DNA of 64,000 bases from Pectinatus sottacetonis (GCF_015732155.1 NZ_WIQK01000001.1:1994001-2058000), one strand, 5' to 3'. Positions 35,981-45,917 are shown, numbered from the stretch's first letter. Notes: generated by a model from the letters alone, not told the origin. Made by a program: numbers and translations.

Positions 35981-36027
35981 AAAAGACATGTCATTTTATT
36001 GACAAAAGATATATTTAATTTTATAAT
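35981..36027 (+). promoter_or_regulatory. Promoter-operator of the SGNH gene, duplicate of the mannan PTS promoter
   Basis: TTGACA (35999-36004), 17 bases, TATAAT (36022-36027), with a palindromic block AAAAGACATGTCATTTT (35981-35997) directly upstream. From the right half of the palindrome through the -10 box it is identical to 26271-26307. Confidence 0.8.
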
Positions 36028-36112
36028 ACGATAAAGAAGAATAACTGATATTTATATAATGAAATAAAAAATAAAATAATATAAATATATGGATATATTT
36101 TATTAAAATGAG

Positions 36113-36790
36113 ATGATTGTTATGCGAGAAGATATGAAATATAATCCCTGCTATTATCAATTGCGTGATTATATGGTCAATACAATGCAGAAAATAATAG
36201 CAGGAAATAAAACAGCCCAGCCGCATGGAGTAGTTTTTTTTGGCGATTCTATTACTGAATGGAATCCTATAAAAACCTATTACCCGGAAATAGTAAATAA
36301 ATATAACTGCGGTATCTGTGGAGCAACTTCCGAATCGCTTCGCTGGATATGTGATGAAGCCGTTATTAAATACAAGCCTTCCGTAGTAGTAATGCTTATG
36401 GGAACTAATGATTTATCCAATACTGATGCCAGAAGTCCACGCCAGATAGCATGCAATGTTAAAATAATTATTGAGCTAATTACAAAGAATTTACCGGGAG
36501 TAAAGCTTTTGCTAATGGAAACTCTGCCTTGTGATGAACATAGAGAAGGAAAATTTGCCGGTAAATATATGCGATCCAATGGAAACATCTGTTTATTAAA
36601 CAGAGAATATCAGGAGCTGACCAAACAATTTACTAATGTAAAAATAGTACACACTTATAAAGCCTTTTGGGATGAAAATAATAAGGGTATTTATAAAGAC
36701 TTTACAACAGATGGTCTGCATTTAACGGAAAAAGGTTATCAATGTTTGGCTGACCAATTGAAACCGGTGCTTTTAGACAGCATAAAATAA
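36113..36790 (+). CDS. SGNH/GDSL-family hydrolase (esterase)
   Basis: A 225-residue SGNH hydrolase with the four blocks: FFGDSITEW (Ser46), CGICGATSES (Gly), MGTNDLS (Asn) and DGLHLTEKG (Asp200/His203). There is no signal peptide, so it acts in the cytoplasm. Sharing the mannan PTS operator suggests it removes acetyl groups from imported acetylated manno-oligosaccharides (inference). The start could be ATG 36113 or ATG 36122; neither has a strong ribosome site. Confidence 0.85.
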   Translation: MIVMREDMKYNPCYYQLRDYMVNTMQKIIAGNKTAQPHGVVFFGDSITEWNPIKTYYPEIVNKYNCGICGATSESLRWICDEAVIKYKPSVVVMLMGTNDLSNTDARSPRQIACNVKIIIELITKNLPGVKLLLMETLPCDEHREGKFAGKYMRSNGNICLLNREYQELTKQFTNVKIVHTYKAFWDENNKGIYKDFTTDGLHLTEKGYQCLADQLKPVLLDSIK

Positions 36791-36884
36791 AATTTATCCT
36801 ACTGTTATAAAAAAAGATATTGTAAAATTACGCTATTGTTATATTGATCTTTTCAAATGACGGTTAAAACAGAGGGGAATAACA

Positions 36885-37595
36885 ATGGTTAAATACCAAC
36901 AGATTGCGAATGATCTTCGTAAAAAAATTGCTACAGGAGAATATGAACCGGGTAAACAGATATCGCTGGAAAAAGAAATGTGCGAACATTATGGAGTAAG
37001 CCGTATTACCGTTAAGCGTGCAGTAGATGAATTAGTCAATCAAGGTCTTATTGTTAAAAGACGTGGTTCAGGAACTTTTGTAAAATCAGTAGAAGATAGG
37101 GACATGAAAGCCCTGAGTATGTCCAGGCAGCTGGAAGGTTTTACCGAAAGTTATCATGGACAAAAAGTAACAGCTAAGATCATAAGATTTGCCATAGTTC
37201 ATCCTACAGAAAAAATTGCCGTGAAACTGCTGCTGAAGACAGAAGACCTTGTTTATGATATTGTCCGCGTGCGTTATGCTGCTGCTGATCCAATAGTTAT
37301 TGAGTACATGAATATGCCTGTCAAGATTATTCCTGGTATAAAAAAGAGCATTTTAAAAAAATCTATTTATAATTATATACAAAATGATTTAAAACTTAAT
37401 ATTCAGTCGGCCCATAGAAGAATTTGTGCTGTAATGCCCACAGACGATGAGAAAAAATATTTAAATATAGAAGGACTGTTGCCCTTACTGCAGATAGAGC
37501 AGGTAGCATTTTTGGATGACGGTAAACCATTTGAGTATTCTATATCTAAACATCGTGGTGATAAAATAGCATTTAAAACGGTAAGTATAGATTAA
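36885..37595 (+). CDS. GntR/HutC-family regulator with UTRA domain (2)
   Basis: A 236-residue paralogue of the regulator at 35131: same N-terminal helix-turn-helix (CEHYGVSRITVKRAVDELVN) and the same UTRA core (SAHRRICAVMPTDDEKKYL). GAGGGG precedes the ATG. Two near-identical regulators in one locus with two near-identical operators suggests duplication followed by division of effectors or of targets. Confidence 0.9.
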   Translation: MVKYQQIANDLRKKIATGEYEPGKQISLEKEMCEHYGVSRITVKRAVDELVNQGLIVKRRGSGTFVKSVEDRDMKALSMSRQLEGFTESYHGQKVTAKIIRFAIVHPTEKIAVKLLLKTEDLVYDIVRVRYAAADPIVIEYMNMPVKIIPGIKKSILKKSIYNYIQNDLKLNIQSAHRRICAVMPTDDEKKYLNIEGLLPLLQIEQVAFLDDGKPFEYSISKHRGDKIAFKTVSID

Positions 37596-37619
37596 ATTAT
37601 ATTATTTTTAGTTTCCATA

Positions 37620-37704
37620 TTGACAAACATAAGAAGATTAATTATCATAATATAGTAAAAAGATATGCAGTGATGCAGAAAAATACATCATTGCATATTT
37701 TTTT
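37620..37704 (+). promoter_or_regulatory. Promoter followed at once by a terminator hairpin, upstream of the M20 amidohydrolase
   Basis: TTGACA (37620-37625), 17 bases, TATCAT (37643-37648). About ten bases after the expected start, ATATGCAGTGATG (37663-37675) pairs with CATCATTGCATAT (37686-37698), followed by a T-run. It may end the GntR transcript, attenuate the downstream operon, or both. Confidence 0.55.
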
Positions 37705-37790
37705 ATTTTAGATATAAATAAAGCTCCAATATTATTGGAAAACTTTTGAGAGCTATTTGTATAAGAAAAATATTATGATAAGGTGATAAA

Positions 37791-39032
37791 ATGGCAGTGC
37801 AGACAAGAATGGCAGAGAATTTTGCTAAAATGCAGGAATTTTCTGCTGATGGTAAAGGTATAACCAGATTGGCTTTTTCTGATGAAGATTGGCAGGCCAG
37901 AACATTTATTATCAGTTTGCTGAAGCAGGCTGGATTGACGATACGCATTGATGATTTCGGCAACATAATTGGACGCAGGCAGGGAAAAAATCCGGCTGCC
38001 CCAGCTGTATTATGCGGATCGCATATAGACAGTGTCCCGCATGGCGGCAATTTTGATGGGGTGTTAGGTGTGTTGGGTGCTATCGAGGCCGTGAACTTAA
38101 TGAATGAAAATAATTTCAAAAATTATAATCCGATAGATATAGTCGTATTTATGTGTGAAGAATCCAGCCGATTTGGAACCGCTACATTAGGCAGTAAAGC
38201 TGCATGTGGTAAATTGACTGTTCGGGATATGAAACAGTATAAAGATACTGATAATAAATCGTTATATGATATTTTACATTCCCGTGGCATAGAACCGGAT
38301 AAAAGAAATAAAGTAATAGATTTAAAAAACTTGAAGGCATGCATAGAAATGCATATAGAGCAAGGTAAAGTATTGGAGAACATACATAAACCCATAGGGA
38401 TAGTTACCGGGATTGCTGCGCCCACAAGAATAAAGCTTGAATTGCGGGGAAAGGCAGATCATTCCGGAGCTACACCAATGACAATGCGTAATGATGCCTT
38501 ATGTGCAGCAGCTGAGATAATCCTATCAGTGGAAAATATTGCGTTAACATCGTTGCAGCCTGTAGTTGGAACCGTGGGAATAGCTAATGTTTCACCTAAT
38601 GTCATGAATGTAATTCCTGGAGAAGTAGAACTGGGAATAGATATTCGCAGTATTTATGCCCAGGTTAAGACAAACACTGTAAGCACAGTAAAGAAGGCAA
38701 TAGAAAAAATCAGCCAAAAAAGGAAAATACAGGTTTCACTTCATACACTGGCTGATGAACAGCCAGTAACGTTGGATGATTATGTAATAAACAGCATTGA
38801 AAATGTATGCCGAGAAGATAATATTGCTTATAATAAAATGCCAAGCGGTGCAGGTCATGACATGATGCATTTAGCTGAACATGCACCAACAGGCATGATA
38901 TTTATTCCATGTCGTGATGGTATAAGTCACAATGCAGCAGAATGGGCAGATATGAAAGATATATTACGGGGAACAGATGTTTTGTATAAGACCCTGTGCA
39001 GTTTATCAGCAGCGGATAGCAGCATAAATTAA
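37791..39032 (+). CDS. M20-family amidohydrolase (N-carbamoyl-L-amino acid hydrolase / allantoate amidohydrolase type)
   Basis: A 413-residue Zn-dependent hydrolase. Metal ligands are seen in CGSHIDSVPHGGNFDG (His, Asp), MCEESSRFG (Glu), EMHIEQG (His) and the terminal ISHNAAEW (His). The family releases carbamoyl or ureido groups from amino-acid derivatives. A DcuC-like carrier gene follows 103 bases later and is likely cotranscribed. The substrate is unknown: carbamoyl amino acids, ureidoglycolate and allantoate are all possible. It may cooperate with the arginine-deiminase-like cluster that begins 1.7 kb downstream on the other strand. Confidence 0.87.
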   Translation: MAVQTRMAENFAKMQEFSADGKGITRLAFSDEDWQARTFIISLLKQAGLTIRIDDFGNIIGRRQGKNPAAPAVLCGSHIDSVPHGGNFDGVLGVLGAIEAVNLMNENNFKNYNPIDIVVFMCEESSRFGTATLGSKAACGKLTVRDMKQYKDTDNKSLYDILHSRGIEPDKRNKVIDLKNLKACIEMHIEQGKVLENIHKPIGIVTGIAAPTRIKLELRGKADHSGATPMTMRNDALCAAAEIILSVENIALTSLQPVVGTVGIANVSPNVMNVIPGEVELGIDIRSIYAQVKTNTVSTVKKAIEKISQKRKIQVSLHTLADEQPVTLDDYVINSIENVCREDNIAYNKMPSGAGHDMMHLAEHAPTGMIFIPCRDGISHNAAEWADMKDILRGTDVLYKTLCSLSAADSSIN

Positions 39033-39135
39033 TTTATCTCAATGGCAGATTTATTTAGCTTCCCGTGGTTAGGATTACAACTGTTCCTATTATAGTAGCA
39101 AATTATATTGATTAATATGAAAGGAAAGTTACTCT

Positions 39136-40398
39136 ATGTCTACATTTATGGTTATTGTTGGTATTATTGTTATTATTTCGGTTATATACTTTATTCTAAA
39201 AGGATACGATGCACGTATCGTGCTTATTGGTGCAGGAATATTCATGAGCTGTATTGGCGGTGTTCCCATGGCATCACTTAATGCCTTTGCTAAAAGCATG
39301 ACAAACTCAGGGCTTATAAAAGCCGTTTGTTCTGTAATGGGGTTTGCTATGGTAATACGTTTTACAGAATGTGATAAGCACTTAATAAATGCAATGGCGT
39401 TTGTCTTGAAAAATTTTCGGCCCCTATTGATTCCCGGTGTTATAGTATGTACTTATCTGGTAAATATAGCATTACCCAGTGCTTCGGGAACAGCTGCGGC
39501 AGCTGGTGCGATATTCATTCCATTGCTGATAGCCGGGGGAGTTCATCCAGCTATGGCTGCGGCAGCAGTAAAATGTGGTACTTATGGCAGTATGCTTAAT
39601 CCGGGGCTGGCCCATAATCCCTTTGTGGCTAAAATTGCCGGAGTTAGTGTTATGGAGGTCATAGGCTACCATTATAAAGCAAATTTAGCTTCATTATTGG
39701 CAGCTACCGTAGTATTGACTGTACTAGCCTATGTGTTAAAAGAAGACAGAGGGTATATTTCTAAAAATTTGACTTTGGATGATAATTTTAAAGTAAATTT
39801 CTTTTATGCGATAATGCCAATACTGCCTATAGTAATATTGGTTCTTGGAGCAACACATGTAGTTCCTATTTTTAAAATGGGGGTACCACAGGCAATGATC
39901 ATTGGAACATTGCTGACATTGCTTGTTACACGAACAAATCCTTCTAAATTGGGAAAAGTTTTTTTTGATGGAATGGGGCAGGCATATGGTTCCATTCTTG
40001 GTATAATTATTTCTGCCGGAGTATTTGTAGCCGGATTGACATCAATTGGCCTTGTAAAATTATTTATTACTGAGATGCTTAATAATCCTGCTATTGTAAA
40101 AGTGTGTGCAGCCGTTGGACCGTTTATTCTGGCAATATTAGTAGGCTCCGGTGATGCAGCTACATTTGCTTTTAATGAGGCAATAACACCACATGCCGCT
40201 GATTTTGGAATGACACCGCTGCAAATGGGGACTGCCGCAACACTCGCTGGCACACTGGGACGTACAATGTCACCAATTGCTGGGGCAACTATTATAGTTG
40301 CTGGGATAGCCGGGGTAAATCCAATGGAAATAGCCAAAAGGAACAGTCTGCCAATGATCATTGCGCTTATTGTTGGGATGTCTATTTTGCTTTACTAA
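39136..40398 (+). CDS. DcuC-like C4-dicarboxylate/anaerobic carboxylate carrier
   Basis: A 420-residue inner-membrane carrier with about twelve hydrophobic segments. NIALPSASGTAAAAGAIFIP, CGTYGSMLNPGLAHNPFVAK and GSGDAATFAFNEA match the DcuC/YfcC-type anaerobic carrier family. It exchanges or takes up dicarboxylates or related acids. AAAGGAAAG precedes the ATG. Its pairing with the amidohydrolase suggests uptake of a ureido or carbamoyl acid, or export of the product. Confidence 0.87.
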   Translation: MSTFMVIVGIIVIISVIYFILKGYDARIVLIGAGIFMSCIGGVPMASLNAFAKSMTNSGLIKAVCSVMGFAMVIRFTECDKHLINAMAFVLKNFRPLLIPGVIVCTYLVNIALPSASGTAAAAGAIFIPLLIAGGVHPAMAAAAVKCGTYGSMLNPGLAHNPFVAKIAGVSVMEVIGYHYKANLASLLAATVVLTVLAYVLKEDRGYISKNLTLDDNFKVNFFYAIMPILPIVILVLGATHVVPIFKMGVPQAMIIGTLLTLLVTRTNPSKLGKVFFDGMGQAYGSILGIIISAGVFVAGLTSIGLVKLFITEMLNNPAIVKVCAAVGPFILAILVGSGDAATFAFNEAITPHAADFGMTPLQMGTAATLAGTLGRTMSPIAGATIIVAGIAGVNPMEIAKRNSLPMIIALIVGMSILLY

Positions 40399-40428
40399 AA
40401 GTAATTGATAAATTGATTGCATAGAATG

Positions 40429-40630
40429 TGCCCTTTGCCCGCTTATAAAAAGCAGACAAGGGGCATAATTAATATATAGCAATATATAGTTATTAATTTT
40501 ATTGGTGGATTCATTACGATATAACAATATTATAAATTTAGATTAGTCATTATGTATGGTTAATATGCTATTTCTACTAATACGGAAAAGGCATGTATTC
40601 TGTCCGCTATTTTAAGGGCAGACAAAGGAA
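40429..40630. repeat. Two degenerate copies of a dispersed palindromic element
   Basis: 40429-40465 (TGCCCTTTGCCCGC, then AAGCAGACAAGGGGCA) and 40598-40630 (TTCTGTCCGC, then AAGGGCAGACAAAGGAA) share the AGACAAAGGAA-like right flank of the element at 60105-60135 and 61403-61761. The rest of this roughly 300-base gap between convergent genes holds no open frame. Confidence 0.5.
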
Positions 40631-40704
40631 TATAATACAAAAAGCTGATATAAAATCAGGGAATTTTATATCAGCTGGAAGAATGTATATTAATATGGAA
40701 AAAA

Positions 40705-41847
40705 TTAGAAATCTACTTTTTCTCCATAATATACGCAGTGGACAAATTTTTTCATATCATCCATAGATACTTTTATTGGATTTACAGCAGTAGAACCGAG
40801 CATTGAATTTTCGGTAAGTGTAGCAAAATCCGCCTGGAAATCCTTTTCTGCCACACCGGCATCTTTAATACAGGCAGGAATACCAATTCTGCGGCCTAAT
40901 TCGCGTACTTTTTCTATTATATCGCTGCCAACTGCTTTAGATAGGTTTTTGTATTTAGCGGCCACAGCAGCGTCCTTTTTATTGTAATCCATTGAGTAAG
41001 GAAGAATAACCGCATTGCCCAGACCGTGCGCCAGATTATATAATCCACCAAAGGCATGTGATACTCCATGCACCATTCCCAGACCGGCATTAGAAAATGA
41101 CATACCGGCCATACATTGGAATGCATGTACTTTTTGGCGACTTTCCAGTGTTGCCTGTTCACAGGAAACTGGCAGCCATTCCAATATACCCTCGATAGCT
41201 TCTTTGGCCAGGGCATCAGTGAAATCATCACCATTGGTGTTTATATAGCTTTCTAATGCATGCGTCAAAGCATCCATACCAGTCTGTGCAGCTATATGTG
41301 CGGGCAGGCTCATCGTGATATTACCATCAATTATAGCAAGATCAGGACGCAGACATTCTGTTTTTATTGCTAATTTAAGATTTTTTTCTGGGTAAGTAAT
41401 GACTGATACATGAGTTACTTCACTGGCGGTTCCAGAAGTAGAGGGAATAGCAATAAAATTAGTGCGGGTTCGTTCTGTTGGCAGTGATTTATCAAATACA
41501 TTATCGAAATTAAGCTCAGGAAATTCATAAAAAAGTAATACCGCCTTTGCTGCATCCAAAGGGGAGCCGCCGCCTACAGCGATAAATGTTTCTGGCTTGA
41601 ATTCTCTTGCCTCTTCAAGTGCCACCATTACTTGATCCTTAGTAGGATTCTTACTTATGCCGGAATGGATTTTCAGTTCACAGCCTGGTTTTTCCATATA
41701 AGTTTTTATTTTATCAATAACACCGGAGCGGAACATTGATTTGCCACCGGTGATTATCATGGCTTTTTTGTAGGATACTTGTTTTAAATATTCCAGTGAA
41801 TTAGCACCGTTTATAATATTTTTGCCATGGAAACGCAGTACTTTCAT
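40705..41847 (-). CDS. Iron-containing alcohol dehydrogenase
   Basis: A 380-residue group III alcohol dehydrogenase. The NAD-binding GGGSPLDAAKAV and the iron-binding region with MDALTHALESY, GMVHGVSHAFGGLYNLAHG are present. It would reduce an aldehyde such as a semialdehyde to the alcohol. ATG 41847 overlaps the stop of the upstream gene (ATGA), indicating coupling; an in-frame start further upstream is inside that gene. It is the last gene of a nine-gene leftward operon, after an aminotransferase that would generate a semialdehyde. Confidence 0.9.
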   Translation of the reverse strand: MKVLRFHGKNIINGANSLEYLKQVSYKKAMIITGGKSMFRSGVIDKIKTYMEKPGCELKIHSGISKNPTKDQVMVALEEAREFKPETFIAVGGGSPLDAAKAVLLFYEFPELNFDNVFDKSLPTERTRTNFIAIPSTSGTASEVTHVSVITYPEKNLKLAIKTECLRPDLAIIDGNITMSLPAHIAAQTGMDALTHALESYINTNGDDFTDALAKEAIEGILEWLPVSCEQATLESRQKVHAFQCMAGMSFSNAGLGMVHGVSHAFGGLYNLAHGLGNAVILPYSMDYNKKDAAVAAKYKNLSKAVGSDIIEKVRELGRRIGIPACIKDAGVAEKDFQADFATLTENSMLGSTAVNPIKVSMDDMKKFVHCVYYGEKVDF

Positions 41848-42866
41848 ACTTTGTTTACTCCTTTCTCCTTTAAAACAACAGATTTTATTTCTGGCCAATT
41901 TACGATTCTAAAAACCTGTTCATATTCTTTTTTTAAATAATGTGCTGCATTTTCACAGGAAATACGCTGTAAATCTTCTAATGATTCTCGGGAATAAAAA
42001 GCAGCATGGGGTGTTATAATAACGTTTTTTCTATTGGTCAGTTTGCAATCACTGAGGTCGGGATCTTCCTGACTCAGGACATCAAGTCCTGCACCGCGGA
42101 TAATTCCTACGTCAAGCGCCCGGATAAGATCTTCTTCACAGACACATTCACCGCGGGCCGTATTTATGAACAATGGTCGCTTGATCATTTTTTCAAACTT
42201 ACTTCTGGAAAAGAAATGATAATTTTCCTTAGTCTGCCGCATATGATTAGTTATGATATCAGCCTGTTCGCAAGCAGTATCAGCATCTACCAGTTCTATA
42301 TGCAGCTTTTTGGCCATAGTTTCATCGGCGAACGGGTCAAAAGCCAGTATTCGCAGGCCAAAAGCAGAAGCCCGTTTAGCAACGGCCTGCCCTATTTTAC
42401 CAAGTCCGAAAATGCACAAGGTCTTTCTGTTAAGTCTTTCCAAGGATATAGAATGATACTGCCAAAGACCTTTTTTATCCACATCGTCAATATAATGTTT
42501 AATCCCGCGGCTTAAAGATAGTATTAAAGCCATTGTATGGTCAGCTACTTCATTGGTACAGTATTCGGCAATAGGAATTATAGCAATACCGCGTTTGCTT
42601 GCTTCGTCATAATCAATAAAATTATATCCCGTAGAATTAAAACTTACGCATTTTAATTTAGGGGCATGGTCCATGACATCAGCATCTATATTTATAAAAG
42701 CTGTAAGCAGGGCATCAGCATCTTTTATTATACGGTAAAATTCATTTTTATCAGTATAACTATAAGTTTCTATTTGGACATCTGGCAGGTGTCGTTTTAA
42801 TACCGCTTTTTCATAATCTAGATTTCTTGCTATGACATCAGGATAATCAGCAATTACGATTTTCAT
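41844..42866 (-). CDS. D-2-hydroxyacid dehydrogenase, NAD-dependent
   Basis: A 340-residue member of the D-isomer 2-hydroxyacid dehydrogenase family. The nucleotide fold is FGLGKIGQAVA. Catalytic residues are Arg in NTARGE, Glu in VLSQEDPD and His in TPHAAFYS. It would reduce a 2-oxo acid at the expense of NADH. AAAGGAA precedes the ATG and the gene overlaps the alcohol dehydrogenase by four bases. Two reductases in the same operon suggest fermentation of an amino compound with disposal of reducing power. Confidence 0.88.
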   Translation of the reverse strand: MKIVIADYPDVIARNLDYEKAVLKRHLPDVQIETYSYTDKNEFYRIIKDADALLTAFINIDADVMDHAPKLKCVSFNSTGYNFIDYDEASKRGIAIIPIAEYCTNEVADHTMALILSLSRGIKHYIDDVDKKGLWQYHSISLERLNRKTLCIFGLGKIGQAVAKRASAFGLRILAFDPFADETMAKKLHIELVDADTACEQADIITNHMRQTKENYHFFSRSKFEKMIKRPLFINTARGECVCEEDLIRALDVGIIRGAGLDVLSQEDPDLSDCKLTNRKNVIITPHAAFYSRESLEDLQRISCENAAHYLKKEYEQVFRIVNWPEIKSVVLKEKGVNKV

Positions 42867-42886
42867 AACGTATTCCTTTCGCGATA

Positions 42887-44170
42887 TTATTTATGCAATT
42901 CTTCAGCGAGCAACTCATCAAGTATATCTAGAGCAAAATCTATTTCTTTTTCTGTAACTATTGTCGGAGCGATAAAGCGAATTACGTTATGGTATGTTCC
43001 GCATAAAAGCAGGAGCAGACCCTTTTCCAAAGATTTTTCTTTTAATTTCGCTGCCAGTTGTGCATCAGGACTAGTATCTTCATGAATCATTTCCATCGCC
43101 AGCATAAGACCAATACCGCGTACATCGCCGATGACAGAAGGATATTTTTTTTGCAGATCCCCAAGTTTTTTCTTCATATAATTACCGGCTTTGACTGCAT
43201 TATCGAGCATGCCATCGTTGATCAGTACATCAAGAGTGGCAAGACCAGCTGCACAGGCAACCGGATTACCGCCGAAGGTGCCGCCATGTGCGCCGGCCGG
43301 CCATTTTTCCATATATTTTTTTCTACCGACTACAGCACTGAGCGGGAATCCGGAAGCAATACTTTTAGCGAGAGTAAAAATATCAGGGCGTACACCAAAA
43401 TTTTCATAGGCAAATAATTTGCCGGTACGCCCCATTCCTGTCTGTATTTCATCAAAAATAAGCATAATACCGTATTTATCACATACTTTGCGGATATATT
43501 GCACAAAATCAACCGGAGGAACGATATATCCGCCTTCACCTTGTATTGGTTCCATTATAATTGCTGCCACAGAATATGGGTCAATTAATGTTTCAAAGAG
43601 CTGTTCTAAGTGATCCATATATTCATGTGGACATTTGCCGGGTTCCTTTTTATACGGAGTACGGTATAAATTAGGATATTCCGTAAAATAAACACTAGGC
43701 AGCAGCCCTTCATAATTTTTACGATAGGCCGAGTTAGATGAAGTTAGTGAGATAGCCCCTAAAGTCCGGCCGTGGAAAGAACCACGGAAAGCAATTACAG
43801 CTGGACGCTGTGTTACATATTTGGCCAATTTTACAGCACCTTCATTGGCTTCAGCGCCACTGTTGCTGAAATAGACCATAGTATCACCGCCAGATAACTC
43901 TACGAGCCTTTCCGCTAACTTGACATAGCTTTCATAATAAACAACATTATGTCCGCCATGGATAAGAGAATCTATCTGTTCTTTTGCAGCTTTAACAACT
44001 TTGGGATGATTATGACCTATATTGCAGACAGCTACACCACTTGCAAAATCAAGGACTTTTCGTCCGTCTTCATCAGTGAGATAGCAACCTTCTCCTTTTA
44101 TTACCCCCATAGTAGTAGCTCTTTTGGCTATCGGCGGCATAACTTTCATACATCTTTCATATAAACTCAT
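42887..44170 (-). CDS. Class III aminotransferase (4-aminobutyrate / ornithine type)
   Basis: A 427-residue PLP enzyme. Hallmarks are FSNSGAEANEGAVKLAK (cofactor phosphate), FRGSFHGRTLGA, LIFDEIQTGMGRTG (Asp for the pyridine nitrogen) and TLAKSIASGFPLSAV with the Schiff-base Lys. It transfers an omega-amino group, giving a semialdehyde, and resembles GABA transaminase most. Ornithine and acetylornithine enzymes share these motifs. Its product could be reduced by the Fe-alcohol dehydrogenase in the same operon. Confidence 0.88.
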   Translation of the reverse strand: MSLYERCMKVMPPIAKRATTMGVIKGEGCYLTDEDGRKVLDFASGVAVCNIGHNHPKVVKAAKEQIDSLIHGGHNVVYYESYVKLAERLVELSGGDTMVYFSNSGAEANEGAVKLAKYVTQRPAVIAFRGSFHGRTLGAISLTSSNSAYRKNYEGLLPSVYFTEYPNLYRTPYKKEPGKCPHEYMDHLEQLFETLIDPYSVAAIIMEPIQGEGGYIVPPVDFVQYIRKVCDKYGIMLIFDEIQTGMGRTGKLFAYENFGVRPDIFTLAKSIASGFPLSAVVGRKKYMEKWPAGAHGGTFGGNPVACAAGLATLDVLINDGMLDNAVKAGNYMKKKLGDLQKKYPSVIGDVRGIGLMLAMEMIHEDTSPDAQLAAKLKEKSLEKGLLLLLCGTYHNVIRFIAPTIVTEKEIDFALDILDELLAEELHK

Positions 44171-44224
44171 ATTTAAAACCTCTTTTGTTTAAATTAGCAG
44201 GACAGGTAAAACAACTTCAGGTCA

Positions 44225-45904
44225 TTAAAACTTTAAGAAACTTTTGATAGTGTATTTAATGAAATCAGGTAATACACCAAAAGAATAAGGCATATATACA
44301 CGTTCAGTCCATTTGTGGGCATCTTTGCCAAAGCAGCCATAATTAATGGCTGGGATACCAAGCTTTTTTATCTTTTTCAATGGCACGGGATGCAGTATAC
44401 TGAATGCAGGAAAATTTTTCAACAGGGCATCAATAGAAGCATCATCATCATCAATAGTCAGATAACTGCTGTCTGATAAACTCTGGAAAAACTGTTTTAT
44501 TTCATAATGTTCACCAGATTTTTCGGCAAAACCGGCAATAGTATCGCTGAGTTTGCCAAAGAGAGCATTTTGCTGTGGATCTTCTTCATGGATAGTATTG
44601 TGTGGGCAGTATGGGGCAGCGAAAAACAGGATAACAGCCGGATCATTTATTTTAGCAATATCACAGAGCTTTTGTGCCATCTGCAGCGGTATTTCTCGTT
44701 TATCCACATCTTTTTCCCCACAAGCAGTAACAATCTCATTAAGAAGACTATCAAGATCTCCAGCATAATTTTTACCAGCCAGGGTATATAGTTCATCATA
44801 CGTGAGAACTTGCAGGTTATAGGCAAAAGGCTGATAATCAACGTGGGAAAGCTTGCAAAATGTTTTGTATTGGTTATTTAGATGATCTTGTACATTAACT
44901 AAAGCCTGCATGGCAGCTGACTTTAATTTATCAATAATTTTATTGATAGGCATATTATGAATGAAATAATTAAAATAAACAAAAGCTGAAACAGCAGTCT
45001 GGACATTATAAGAACTTTTCAGATCTTTCATTTTTAATACAGATGGAGGAAGAGTAAATTCACCCCGGTACTCATCGCAGAAATCGCAATTTAAATTAAT
45101 AATACGGATAAGTTCTGCTGCTGTCAGGGAAGCATCAAAGCCTTCAAAGCACTGGCCAACGTGAGTTTCCTTACCATGAACATAAAAGCAGGGCAGGAGT
45201 TTGCCGACAGCACCTGTATATACATAGCGGGTATGATCATTAGGATATAAAGGACAAATATAGTCATTGTTGATAGCAAACAAATAATGGAGCTGTTCTT
45301 TTTCCTGCAGCATTGTCAAAACTTCGAGGCCGTCTATAATGCCAGTATGGATGTTTTCCTCCACCGGATTGAAAGACAGCAGAATATTGCCGCCAAAATT
45401 TGCAGCCTGTTCGCAGAATAAGCGAGCCAGTACAAGAAAGACCGCATCACCGGACTTCATATCACAGGCACCACGCCCGAATAGATAATCACCGGATTCA
45501 AGATCAGTCCTGACTTCATCACTTAGATTCATTTCAGACAGCTTTTCCATAAGCTTGTCAGGTGAAAACGCATATGGTTTTAAAGAGCCATAATCATCAA
45601 CACCCACTGTATCAATATGACCATGCAGCAATATAGTATCTGCTGATTTTTCTTTTTCTCCACGTATCAGAGCAAAGACATTGCGGCGATCCAGTTTATC
45701 ATTTTTTAACTTTTGGATTATTATTTGTTCAGGATGCTTTTGGAAATAAGGAAAGTCGCGCAAATATTTTTCAATAAAACAAGCAACATTCTTTTCACCT
45801 TCACCGGCTGAATTAATACTGGGAATAGCCACCAGCTGTTTTGTTAATTCAAGAATTTCCTTAGATAGATCAGATTTTGATTGTAGATTATTCAAATTAA
45901 TCAA
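44225..45904 (-). CDS. rocB: M20 family peptidase, RocB-like
   Basis: A 559-residue Zn peptidase-like protein of the long RocB type. Metal-site motifs include HGHIDTVG, GACDMKSGDAVF and FNPVEENIH; the C-terminal part contains GCFGKDAHKWTER. RocB belongs to arginine utilisation in Bacillus but its reaction is not established. The start appears to be TTG 45904 after AAAAGGCAG, 13 bases from the upstream GntR stop. It supports arginine or a guanidino compound as the operon substrate. Confidence 0.82.
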   Translation of the reverse strand: MINLNNLQSKSDLSKEILELTKQLVAIPSINSAGEGEKNVACFIEKYLRDFPYFQKHPEQIIIQKLKNDKLDRRNVFALIRGEKEKSADTILLHGHIDTVGVDDYGSLKPYAFSPDKLMEKLSEMNLSDEVRTDLESGDYLFGRGACDMKSGDAVFLVLARLFCEQAANFGGNILLSFNPVEENIHTGIIDGLEVLTMLQEKEQLHYLFAINNDYICPLYPNDHTRYVYTGAVGKLLPCFYVHGKETHVGQCFEGFDASLTAAELIRIINLNCDFCDEYRGEFTLPPSVLKMKDLKSSYNVQTAVSAFVYFNYFIHNMPINKIIDKLKSAAMQALVNVQDHLNNQYKTFCKLSHVDYQPFAYNLQVLTYDELYTLAGKNYAGDLDSLLNEIVTACGEKDVDKREIPLQMAQKLCDIAKINDPAVILFFAAPYCPHNTIHEEDPQQNALFGKLSDTIAGFAEKSGEHYEIKQFFQSLSDSSYLTIDDDDASIDALLKNFPAFSILHPVPLKKIKKLGIPAINYGCFGKDAHKWTERVYMPYSFGVLPDFIKYTIKSFLKF

Positions 45905-45917
45905 CTGCCTTTTAAAA

